A stretch of DNA of 9,169 nucleotides from Verrucomicrobiota bacterium (lineage in GTDB: Bacteria; Verrucomicrobiota; Verrucomicrobiia; Limisphaerales; DSYF01). The stretch spans positions 1 through 9,169 of the forward strand of contig JALOTU010000057.1 in the NCBI GenBank assembly GCA_025457725.1, written 5' to 3'. Positions 1 to 5,903 of the stretch are shown piece after piece (the first letter of the stretch is position 1; each line of letters begins with the position of its first letter). The translations under genes and the position numbers were made by a program. The notes beneath the pieces were generated by a model that was not told the origin of the DNA, searched no databases, and worked only from the letters and a program-made list of their open reading frames with translations.

Positions 1-1
1 G

Positions 2-154
2 CCGGCGGCCAACCAGTTTGGCGCCGCGCAGATCACCGTCACCGTCAGCGACGGTGCTCTCACCGCTCAACGCACCTTCACCCTCACCGTCAACAGTGTT
101 GAGGATCCGCCGGCGCCCCCGAGCAACCTCAGGCTGGCCCAGACGCTGCCGTGA
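2..154 (+). CDS. C-terminal end of an Ig/cadherin-like repeat surface protein (5' partial)
   Basis: An open frame enters from the left edge and stops at TGA 152-154, giving 50 residues. It contains NQFGAAQITVTVSDG, then TFTLTVN and a VEDPPAPP segment. This is the typical last beta-strands and inter-domain linker of tandem Ig-like or cadherin-like repeats in very large secreted or surface proteins, where each repeat ends in a phrase like TVTVSDG...FTLTVNPVNDAP. The repeated ACC-GTC and ACC-CTC codons also look like repeat-protein coding sequence. The protein ends only about 15 residues after the last repeat (SNLRLAQTLP), with no visible sorting tail such as PEP-CTERM or LPXTG. The natural end may therefore be here, or the reading frame may have been cut short. 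The function (adhesion, matrix or enzyme display) cannot be told from this fragment. The repeat assignment is fairly secure; the protein's identity is unknown. Confidence 0.72.
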   Translation, partial: PAANQFGAAQITVTVSDGALTAQRTFTLTVNSVEDPPAPPSNLRLAQTLP

Positions 155-393
155 TGCGCAAGTGACCCGGCTTTATCGCGCTGCCCGGGAGACGGATGCA
201 TGTCAGAGTGCGCCCGTCCCCGGGCGGTCTGCTAGATGGAGGAAATTGGGGGGGGAGTGGAGGGACGCGTCCTGTCGGGAGGTTTTTGGGAGGCGATCCG
301 GATCCAGCGCTGCGATCAGGAAGTCTTACGCGCGTCGTTCGCAATACAGGCGCGTCACCCAGACGCAGGATAGAAGAGCTTCGCCCCTCGATT
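155..393. other. Intergenic gap with a GC hairpin and a G-rich tract
   Basis: This 239-base stretch lies between the repeat-protein stop and the stop of the minus-strand response regulator, so it holds two 3' ends. Two things are visible. CGCCCG 211-216 and CGGGCG 221-226 form a 6-bp perfect stem around TCCC, but no T-run follows. From 248 there is an 8-G run and then GGG runs at 262, 277 and 288. Open frames crossing the gap have no domain signal or ribosome binding site and look like high-GC artefacts. I see no RNA gene. Confidence 0.5.
211..226 (+). terminator. Weak candidate hairpin after the repeat-protein gene
   Basis: A perfect 6-bp GC stem (CGCCCG/CGGGCG) with a four-base loop lies 57 bases beyond the stop of the repeat protein. 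No T-tract follows, so it does not meet the usual intrinsic terminator pattern. It may only slow transcription or protect the 3' end. Confidence 0.22.
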
Positions 394-804
394 TCAGCGG
401 AGTTGAGGGCATTCCTGCAGGCACTCCTTGATGGTTTCCATCAAGGCTGGGAGGCTGATGGGTTTTTGGAAGACCGCCACCGCGCCAGCGGCCAGTGCGC
501 GGCTCCGATGCTTTTCGATCTCGTCGGAGGTGATGATGATGGAAGGGGCGGTACCTGTGGATCCGGTGTGCCTCATCCATTCAATGATCCGAAAGCCATC
601 CCACACCACACCTCCCTGGCTGATGTCCGGCGGAAAATTGATGTCCATGATCACCAGGTCGGGATGCACTTTGGCTGCCTTCTCCAGCGCGTCACTGCCG
701 TCTGTTGCTGAGGTGGTTTCATAGCCTGCGGCCTTGAGCTTGAGCTCCAAGGCCTTCAATACGATCAGGCTGTCATCCGCAATTAGAATCTTTTTCTTGT
801 TCAT
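394..804 (-). CDS. Stand-alone response regulator receiver (CheY-like, long beta3-alpha3 loop)
   Basis: This 136-residue protein is a single receiver domain with no output domain. The acidic pair is D10-D11 (LIADDS), the phospho-acceptor is D54 (VIMDINFPP), the switch Thr/Ser is T92 or S93 (IIITSDE), and K114 precedes P115 (FQKPI). It should receive phosphate from a histidine kinase or phosphotransfer protein and act through protein contacts. No kinase is in the window. The start is ATG 804-802, preceded by AGGGAG nine bases upstream; the frame is open upstream to 846, but that extension lacks comparable support. The odd feature is the stretch between D54 and D69-G70. CheY has about seven residues from the acceptor Asp to DG, and here there are 15, including PPDISQGGVVWDGF. 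The gene is divergent from menG. The receiver call is secure; pathway and partner are unknown. Confidence 0.93.
   Translation of the reverse strand: MNKKKILIADDSLIVLKALELKLKAAGYETTSATDGSDALEKAAKVHPDLVIMDINFPPDISQGGVVWDGFRIIEWMRHTGSTGTAPSIIITSDEIEKHRSRALAAGAVAVFQKPISLPALMETIKECLQECPQLR
426..446. repeat. Perfect 9-bp inverted repeat inside the response regulator 3' end
   Basis: CCTTGATGG (426-434) and CCATCAAGG (438-446) are exact inverted copies around TTT. In the regulator mRNA this gives a 9-bp hairpin with an AAA loop about 50 bases before the translated end (to 394), covering codons for LMETIKE. It could be coincidence of codon choice, or an RNA element near the 3' end. Confidence 0.4.
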
Positions 805-957
805 TTTCGTGAGCTCCCTGGGCAGAGCTGAAATCCGAGAGTGCAATCAGCAAGACCGGTTCCATCTGCGCCTTGATGGTTGAGCTTCATGGGTTTGTGT
901 GGTAAATGCTGAGTGCCGGGCAGCACTACTACTGAGAGTTGGGCCAATGAACGCTGG
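805..957. promoter_or_regulatory. Divergent spacer between the response regulator and menG
   Basis: This 153-base spacer separates two divergent genes and should contain both promoters. On the plus strand the best box pair I can see is TTGAGC 880-885 and TAAATG 903-908, 17 bases apart, but both boxes are poor matches to sigma-70 consensus. On the minus strand the only clear element is the AGGGAG ribosome binding site next to the regulator start. A small stem (AGTGC/GCACT, 912-916 and 923-927) precedes the menG ATG. Confidence 0.35.
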
Positions 958-1746
958 ATGAGCAATCGATTCTACGATACAGGCGCGGCGCGCTCGGCGC
1001 GGGTCGAGGAGCTCTTTGGCACGATAGCCACCCGGTATGATCTGCTCAATGACATCCAGAGTTTGGGGCTGCACCGTCTGTGGAAGCGGCGACTGGTCCG
1101 TCTGGCACGACTGAAACCGGGGGAGGCTGCTCTGGATGTCTGCTGCGGGACGGGGGATATCGCATTCCGACTTGCGGAGGAGGGCGGGCAGGTGGTGGGG
1201 CTTGATTTCACCGAGGCCATGCTCTCGGTTGCCCGCGGACGGGTCGAAAAACCTCGTGCACGGGGCGATGTTGGACGTCCAGGTGCAACCCGTTCTCTTC
1301 ACTCACCGGAGTTTGTCCTCGGGGATGCCATGCGGCTGCCTTTTGGGGAAAGCCAGTTTTCGGTGGTCACCATCGCCTATGGGTTGCGCAACCTGGCGGA
1401 CTGGAAAGTGGGGCTTCGGGAAATGACGAGGGTGGCACGGTCTGGGGGACGCATCCTGGTTCTGGATTTCGGCAAGCCCCGGAACGCCATCTTCCGGGCG
1501 GTTTACTTCTGCTATTTGCGAATTTTGGTGCCCCTATTCGGGTTCGTGTTTTGCGGGAACGCCGCCGCATACGGATACATTCTCGAATCCCTGCAGCATT
1601 ACCCCGCTCAGGACGGTGTGGAGAGTGCCATGCGTGAATTAGGACTGGAAGAGGTGTCCGTATACAACCTCATGGGAGGGATGATGAGCATCAACATGGG
1701 GGTGAAGGCGGGAATGAAAGTCATTGCCAAACCTCCAACTGACTGA
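958..1746 (+). CDS. ubiE/menG: Demethylmenaquinone/ubiquinone C-methyltransferase (UbiE/MenG family)
   Basis: This SAM-dependent enzyme adds the ring C-methyl group in the late steps of menaquinone and/or ubiquinone synthesis at the cytoplasmic membrane. From ATG 958 it has 262 residues. The family's N-terminal signature is clear at about 26-46 (RYDLLNDIQSLGLHRLWK). SAM motif I is DVCCGTGD at 60-67, the acidic residue after beta2 is D83 (GLDF), GDAMRLPF follows at 122-129, and then RVARSGGRILVLDFGKP and the C-terminal YNLMGGMMSINMGVK. An in-frame GTG at 913 would add 15 residues that do not resemble the family, so ATG 958 is preferred, although no strong Shine-Dalgarno is seen. The segment between SVAR and EFVLGDA (about 93-118) is longer than usual by roughly ten residues and rich in Arg and Gly. 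The HldE-type gene follows after 13 bases, suggesting co-transcription. Choice between menaquinone and ubiquinone is not decided by sequence; menaquinone fits the suspected phylum. Confidence 0.95.
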   Translation: MSNRFYDTGAARSARVEELFGTIATRYDLLNDIQSLGLHRLWKRRLVRLARLKPGEAALDVCCGTGDIAFRLAEEGGQVVGLDFTEAMLSVARGRVEKPRARGDVGRPGATRSLHSPEFVLGDAMRLPFGESQFSVVTIAYGLRNLADWKVGLREMTRVARSGGRILVLDFGKPRNAIFRAVYFCYLRILVPLFGFVFCGNAAAYGYILESLQHYPAQDGVESAMRELGLEEVSVYNLMGGMMSINMGVKAGMKVIAKPPTD

Positions 1747-1759
1747 GCAGATTTGAGTT

Positions 1760-2245
1760 ATGAACTTCCGGGACAAGTGGGTGCCTTGGGATCAACTTGC
1801 GACTTGGCGTCAAGCCGTGCGACAGACGGGCCGCCGCCTGGTCGTGACCAACGGTTGCTTTGATCTGCTGCACCTGGGCCATGTGACCTATTTGGAAGCC
1901 GCGAGAAATCAGGGTGATTTGCTGTTGGTGGGGGTGAATGCAGATGCCGCGGTGAAAGCGCTCAAAGGTCCGGGACGCCCGGTCAACCCGGAGGAGGATC
2001 GAGCCCTGGTCCTTGCGGCGCTGGAAAGCGTCAGTGCGGTGGCGATCTTTCCGGACGCGACGGCCACCTTGTTTCTCTCGCTAGCCCAACCTGACATCTA
2101 TGTGAAGGGCGGCGATTACACGCTGGAAACAATCAATCAGGATGAACGCGCAATGGTCGAGAGCGTGGGGGGGAGGATTGTCCTACTCAGTTTTGTGGAA
2201 GGCCGATCCACTTCCTCCACGTTGAAGAAGCTTGGCTGCGCGTAG
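1760..2245 (+). CDS. rfaE2: D-glycero-beta-D-manno-heptose 1-phosphate adenylyltransferase (HldE C-domain type)
   Basis: This 161-residue cytidylyltransferase-fold protein matches the C-terminal half of HldE (RfaE). It would transfer AMP from ATP to heptose 1-phosphate, giving ADP-heptose for the LPS inner core, in the cytosol. TNGCFDLLHLGHVTYLEAA covers residues 30-48 with the nucleotide-binding HxGH at 38-41. KGPGRPVNPEEDRA lies at about 69-82, KGGDYT at 116-121, and the family's terminal ATP-loop motif GRSTSSTLKKL at 148-158. The sugar-kinase half of bifunctional HldE is absent: the protein starts just before the transferase domain, so the kinase must be encoded elsewhere. The ATG follows menG by 13 bases with only a weak GAG upstream, so translation may be coupled. 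The neighbouring AsmA-like gene fits an envelope theme. Related nucleotidyltransferases for glycerol-3-phosphate or FAD share HxGH, but the KGGDY and STSSTLKKL motifs favour heptose. Confidence 0.92.
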   Translation: MNFRDKWVPWDQLATWRQAVRQTGRRLVVTNGCFDLLHLGHVTYLEAARNQGDLLLVGVNADAAVKALKGPGRPVNPEEDRALVLAALESVSAVAIFPDATATLFLSLAQPDIYVKGGDYTLETINQDERAMVESVGGRIVLLSFVEGRSTSSTLKKLGCA

Positions 2246-2268
2246 CTCCGACGGATTCGCGAACTTTC

Positions 2269-2281
2269 GGGGGCTGCCCCC
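2269..2281 (+). terminator. Weak GC hairpin between the HldE-type gene and the AsmA-like gene
   Basis: GGGGG and CCCCC flank a CTG loop 23 bases after the stop codon. Only TTGTGG follows, so the T-run is poor. It may attenuate read-through into the next gene rather than end transcription. Confidence 0.25.
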
Positions 2282-2292
2282 TTGTGGTATTG

Positions 2293-2298
2293 AATAAT
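2293..2298 (+). promoter_or_regulatory. Possible -10 box ahead of the AsmA-like gene
   Basis: AATAAT matches the sigma-70 -10 consensus at five of six positions and sits in a short AT-rich island (TATTGAATAAT) inside otherwise GC-rich DNA, 33 bases before the ATG. No convincing -35 box is found 16-18 bases upstream, where the G-run hairpin lies. Weak candidate only. Confidence 0.25.
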
Positions 2299-2330
2299 CC
2301 CCATCCCGCGCGGTCTCAAGAGTGAGTTCT

Positions 2331-5045
2331 ATGAGCAAGCCCGACGCAACCCCGGTGCGGTCCAAACCGGGTCGCCTGCTTCGCAGACTGGCCTTTGCCG
2401 CTGTGGCCGCCCTGATTCTCCTGGTGGGCGGGTGGTTGGTGGTGACCAGCGCAGTTTTTTTCAAGGGCGTGATTTTGCCGCGTGTCGGCGCCACGTTGAA
2501 TGCCGACATCTCCGTCTCGGACGCGACCATTCAACCAATGAAGCAGGTCGTTCTCAGGGACTTCAAACTGCAGTTCCGGGGCGAGGAGGAGTTCCTTGCT
2601 GTCGCCGAGTTGCGGTGTCGCTACCGACTGCTCGACATCCTGGGGGGAACCCTGACTGTGGATGAGGCCACGCTGATATCGCCCCGCCTCCATTACCTTC
2701 ACAAGCCCGACGGAACGAGCAATCTGGACCCGCTGTTCAGGACGCAGGCCAGCAAGTCGCCGGCGTCGGCGCCCGCCCAGCCCTCCAGGCCGTTGAAACT
2801 GAATATCCGACGCGTGACCATCGAGGACGCAGCCTTGCTCTACGCCTCCGCTGACCTTGCCGGGAACCGCACTTCCGTTGAGTTGGATGACATCGCCCTT
2901 GTGCTTGCGGATCTGCGCAATGGCGGGGAAGCGTCCCTCGAACTGGGCGCCACCCTCAAAGCCAGTCGTGCTTCCCTCGCCACCAACGGATTGCTCCAGG
3001 CAACGATCGCCGCCAGGTTCCAAGCGGGATTGGATGCCGAGGCGATGCTGAAATCCATCCAGGGGAAGGCGACCTTCGATGTCACCGACGCCCGCGGGAC
3101 ACTGGCGGATCTGGCCGCTTTGGCCCTCGCCTTGGACTGTCAGATGTCAGAGTCGGAAATACAACACCTCACCCTCAACGTGCGGCAGGGGGCCGAAGAT
3201 CTGACGCAAATGCGTGTGTCCGGTCCATTCGTGCCCGGCAAGGGAGAGGGCCGACTGGCCGTGGAACTCTCGGGAGTGGATCATCGGTTGCTCAATCTGG
3301 CCGGGTCGTCCTGGGATGCCACCTTTGGACACCCGGAGCTAACGTCCACCAACCTCCTGGTGCTTCAGCGGTCCTTTGGCGCGGGCGCGCTGACCGGCCA
3401 GTTACGCGTGCGAGATTTGGCAATGACCCGGGGCGGACAGACCGTTCCACCGATTCAGGCCTTTCTGGACTATGATTTGGCGTTTGATGTCGAAGATGGA
3501 TTTTGGATCAAGCAAGCCAGGTTGGAGGCCTCCCATGACGGGAGAAGCCTCCTGCTCTTCGAATTGGAAGGCGGCGGGAGTCGCACCAACTCCGCCGTCT
3601 CGTTGAACGCAGCCCTCGTTGCCCACCTGAAGGAAATCAACGATGTTCTGCCCGCGTCCGACTTTCGCCTGCCTGATGATACTCTCGGTGCCCGGGTATC
3701 GATGGAGGCGCGAATTACCAACCAGGTGGCGACGATCGAGCGGGCGACGCTCGCGCTTGACCCAACCCCACGCGCCACGAACGAACTGACGTTGACTGGA
3801 AGGGTGGATTTTTCGGATCAGAATGCCGTCAGCGGACATTTGCTGCTGGCCGCCGATTCGCTGGATGCCACCCGTTACTATGATTTGCTTGAGCAAATGC
3901 AATCGGGCTCGAGCAGCGGCTCGGGACCGTCTGGTGCGCCTGCAGCGGATGCGGCTGAACTTCCCGCAACCCGGGTTCCCCTGCGTGATTTTGTCGTCGA
4001 CCTTGCGGTGCGGGCTCTGCAATGGCGCGAGGTGAGCGTTTCCGACTGGTCGGCCTCCCTCCGGTTCGATGGTGGCCGGGTCAAGCTGAGCCCCTGCCGA
4101 TTGATGCTGAACGGTGCGCCGGTCACCGCCACTGCGGATCTCAATCTCGGCGTGCCTGGTTGGGAGTATCAATTCGCGGGCTCGATGGACGCAGTCCCAG
4201 TCGCGCCTTTGGTGAATTCATTCTTACCCGAGCGCCAGGGTCAGTTCTCTGGCACCGCCAACTTTCAGGCGAAAATCCAGGGTGCCGGATCCACCGGTCC
4301 GATGCTGCAGCAAAACCTTGACGGTCAGTTTGATCTGGGCGCCACGAACCTGAACTTCGCCCTGGAAAGCGCCCGTTCCAAACTCGTGCGCACGCTTGCG
4401 GAGGTGCTCTCCACGCTGCCGGATCTCGCGCGCAATCCCGGCGGGGCAGCCGTGGGTCGGGTGGTGGGCGCAGTCCTGGGCGCTCCCCGGGCGGCAGACT
4501 CCGGGGAATGGGCCGGGCAACTCCAGGGTTCACCCGTGGACGTCATCCGGTTTCGTGGTGCCATCGACAAGGGCGAGTTGCGAATTATCGATGCCCTTGC
4601 GCAGAGCCGGGCATACCAGATACACGCCTCCGGCGGGGTCACGCTGGCGCCCGCATGGACCAATTCGCAGCTTCGATTGCCCGTGGAAATCTCGTTGAGC
4701 CGGGAACTGGCGGCGAAGACCGGCCTGCTGCCCGCCAACACCCCCATCCATGCGCCATATGCCAGGCTTCCGGATTTCCTCACGCTGGAAGGATCCGTGG
4801 GCAATCCGAGGCCGAAAATCAACTACCTTGCGCTTGGCGCGCTTGCTACACAGTCCGGGGCAAGCCTGACCGGAAGCACCGGCAACAAGGATCTGGACAA
4901 AGCGAGCAGGATCCTCGGCACAATGGGCAGTCTGCTGGGAGGTGGGCCTGCGAGTCGCACCAACATCGTCCCAAAGGCGGGAACCACCAATGCACCTGAA
5001 TCCTCCCCGGAGCTTCTGGACGGTGTCCGGCCCGGCACCGACTGA
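2331..5045 (+). CDS. AsmA-like inner-membrane-anchored periplasmic protein
   Basis: This is a 904-residue protein. A basic N-terminus (RLLRRL) is followed by one hydrophobic helix at about 20-43 and then a long soluble part, fitting a signal anchor with a periplasmic body. The body has alternating hydrophobic/polar beta-strands and phrases typical of AsmA/YhdP/TamB relatives: NADISVSDATIQPMKQVVLRDF near the start, TVDEATLISPRLHYLHKPDG, repeated LDLxxxxL-type strands, and a C-terminal FLTLEGSVGNPRPKINY near 820-835. Such proteins form long beta-grooves and in E. coli relatives take part in phospholipid transport to the outer membrane; that role here is inference from the family. A Ser/Gly/Ala/Pro linker at about 523-545 separates two halves, and the last 70 residues are low-complexity. 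The ATG at 2331 is preferred over an in-frame GTG at 2322 because AAGAG lies about eight bases upstream of it. No close named homologue is recognised. Confidence 0.85.
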   Translation: MSKPDATPVRSKPGRLLRRLAFAAVAALILLVGGWLVVTSAVFFKGVILPRVGATLNADISVSDATIQPMKQVVLRDFKLQFRGEEEFLAVAELRCRYRLLDILGGTLTVDEATLISPRLHYLHKPDGTSNLDPLFRTQASKSPASAPAQPSRPLKLNIRRVTIEDAALLYASADLAGNRTSVELDDIALVLADLRNGGEASLELGATLKASRASLATNGLLQATIAARFQAGLDAEAMLKSIQGKATFDVTDARGTLADLAALALALDCQMSESEIQHLTLNVRQGAEDLTQMRVSGPFVPGKGEGRLAVELSGVDHRLLNLAGSSWDATFGHPELTSTNLLVLQRSFGAGALTGQLRVRDLAMTRGGQTVPPIQAFLDYDLAFDVEDGFWIKQARLEASHDGRSLLLFELEGGGSRTNSAVSLNAALVAHLKEINDVLPASDFRLPDDTLGARVSMEARITNQVATIERATLALDPTPRATNELTLTGRVDFSDQNAVSGHLLLAADSLDATRYYDLLEQMQSGSSSGSGPSGAPAADAAELPATRVPLRDFVVDLAVRALQWREVSVSDWSASLRFDGGRVKLSPCRLMLNGAPVTATADLNLGVPGWEYQFAGSMDAVPVAPLVNSFLPERQGQFSGTANFQAKIQGAGSTGPMLQQNLDGQFDLGATNLNFALESARSKLVRTLAEVLSTLPDLARNPGGAAVGRVVGAVLGAPRAADSGEWAGQLQGSPVDVIRFRGAIDKGELRIIDALAQSRAYQIHASGGVTLAPAWTNSQLRLPVEISLSRELAAKTGLLPANTPIHAPYARLPDFLTLEGSVGNPRPKINYLALGALATQSGASLTGSTGNKDLDKASRILGTMGSLLGGGPASRTNIVPKAGTTNAPESSPELLDGVRPGTD

Positions 5046-5245
5046 TCGTACCGAAATCGAGATGCAAGCGTGATGCCCAAGACCCTGTCGATCTCCCACT
5101 TCATCCGGGCCGGAGTGGCTCCGGCAGCGCCGGGCGCGGAGGTTGCCTGTCATTGGCTTGACCGTGGAGCGAGCTTTCGTTGCGGATGTGCTGTGGGTTT
5201 GCAGCTCCGACGGGATCCGCGTAGAGTCACGGCATAAAGCGTCTG
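5046..5245. other. Intergenic gap before the CoaB-like gene
   Basis: These 200 bases contain a 7-bp hairpin at 5109-5125 and an unsupported 54-codon frame (5073-5237). No clear promoter boxes or ribosome binding site for the CoaB-like ATG were found; GTAGAG at 5221-5226 is too far upstream to be convincing. Confidence 0.45.
5109..5125 (+). terminator. Candidate hairpin after the AsmA-like gene
   Basis: GCCGGAG and CTCCGGC form a perfect 7-bp stem around TGG, 64 bases after the AsmA-like stop. There is no T-run after it, so a terminator role is only possible, not shown. Confidence 0.3.
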
Positions 5246-5896
5246 ATGCACTTTATCGTAACAGCCGGTCCCACCTTTGAACCCTTGGATCGGGTCAGGC
5301 GTCTTACCAACTTTTCCACCGGTCGACTGGGGACGGAGCTGGCGGTCCACTTGGCCCGGCAGGGACATGAGGTCACGCTGATGCTCAGCGAACAGGCGGT
5401 GTACCGCGGAGGGGTGAAGGAGCTGGAAGTGGTTCCCTTCACCACCACCGCGAGTCTGCGCGCCGCGTTCGTGGATGCGAGCAAAGTCAAGGTGAATGCC
5501 GTCTTTCATGCGGCGGCGGTCTGTGATTTCACATTTGGCCAGGCCTGGCGCCGGGATGCGCAGGGGGGGGTGCAGCCCGTGCAGGAAGGGAAGCTCGGCA
5601 CCCGTGCGGGGACACTGCTGGTGGAACTGGTTCCGACGCCCAAACTGATTGCTGAACTGCGCGAGTGGTTTCCGGATTCCTGGCTGCTGGGCTGGAAATA
5701 CGAGGTGGACGGAAACCGGGGCGACGTCCTTGCCGCGGCGCAGAAGCAGATTCAGGATTACCGCACCAGTGGGTGCATTGCCAATGGTCCGGCCTACGGT
5801 TCGGGGTTCGGTTTGGTTTTCAACGGGGACCAGACGCTTCATCTGCCGGACGCCGAATCCCTGTTCAGTGAACTGTTGCGGATGATCACCGGCTGA
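5246..5896 (+). CDS. Stand-alone phosphopantothenoylcysteine synthetase-like protein (CoaB domain)
   Basis: This 216-residue protein matches the C-terminal CoaB half of bifunctional CoaBC, which joins 4'-phosphopantothenate and cysteine using CTP in coenzyme A synthesis. The nucleotide-binding start FIVTAGPTFEPLDRVR (3-18) leads into TNFSTGRLG (21-29), matching the family's SNxSSGxMG with its key Asn at N22. AAAVCDF (89-95) matches AAAVADY. GKLGTRAGTLLVELVPTP (115-132) corresponds to the KIKK...L.LxxTPD region, with K116 the probable counterpart of the catalytic Lys. Between the last two motifs there are about 12 more residues than usual (W101-E114). Later motifs are weakened: LLGWKYEVDG replaces GFxAET, and CIANGPAYGSGFG replaces the usual NDVS-type loop. 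The flavin decarboxylase half (CoaC) is absent from the protein and the window. It could be a true split CoaB or a relative with changed substrate. Its stop lies six bases from that of the convergent permease gene. Confidence 0.82.
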   Translation: MHFIVTAGPTFEPLDRVRRLTNFSTGRLGTELAVHLARQGHEVTLMLSEQAVYRGGVKELEVVPFTTTASLRAAFVDASKVKVNAVFHAAAVCDFTFGQAWRRDAQGGVQPVQEGKLGTRAGTLLVELVPTPKLIAELREWFPDSWLLGWKYEVDGNRGDVLAAAQKQIQDYRTSGCIANGPAYGSGFGLVFNGDQTLHLPDAESLFSELLRMITG

Positions 5897-5903
5897 AGCC
5901 GGT
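5888..5903. terminator. Symmetric hairpin between two convergent genes
   Basis: ACCGGC (5888-5893) and GCCGGT (5898-5903) form a perfect 6-bp stem with loop TGAA; TA pairing would extend it to seven. The loop holds the CoaB-like TGA stop, and the right arm touches the permease stop codon (5903-5905). A symmetric stem at a convergent junction could end transcription from both sides. T-runs are weak (TTAGAATT on the plus strand), so this is a candidate. Confidence 0.45.

Noticed and set aside
196..711. 171-codon plus-strand frame across the gap and the response regulator
   Set aside because: Most of it is the complement of the clear receiver domain, and the N-terminal part is Gly/Arg/Pro-rich without a ribosome binding site.
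913..957. GTG 913 as the start of menG
   Set aside because: The extra 15 residues do not resemble the family, a small stem overlaps the GTG, and ATG 958 begins just before the conserved N-terminal region.
847..1302. 151-codon minus-strand frame opposite menG
   Set aside because: It overlaps the conserved SAM motif region of menG and has no recognisable domain.
2316..3023. 235-codon minus-strand frame opposite the start of the AsmA-like gene
   Set aside because: It has Gly/Gln/His-rich low-information sequence and overlaps a well-supported coding frame.
3402..4172. 256-codon minus-strand frame opposite the AsmA-like gene
   Set aside because: Composition is rich in Gly, Arg and Gln with no motif and no ribosome binding site. 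It is the antisense shadow of a high-GC gene.
5073..5237. 54-codon plus-strand frame between the AsmA-like and CoaB-like genes
   Set aside because: No Shine-Dalgarno, no recognisable motif, and an amino acid mix typical of random high-GC DNA. It cannot be supported from one sequence.
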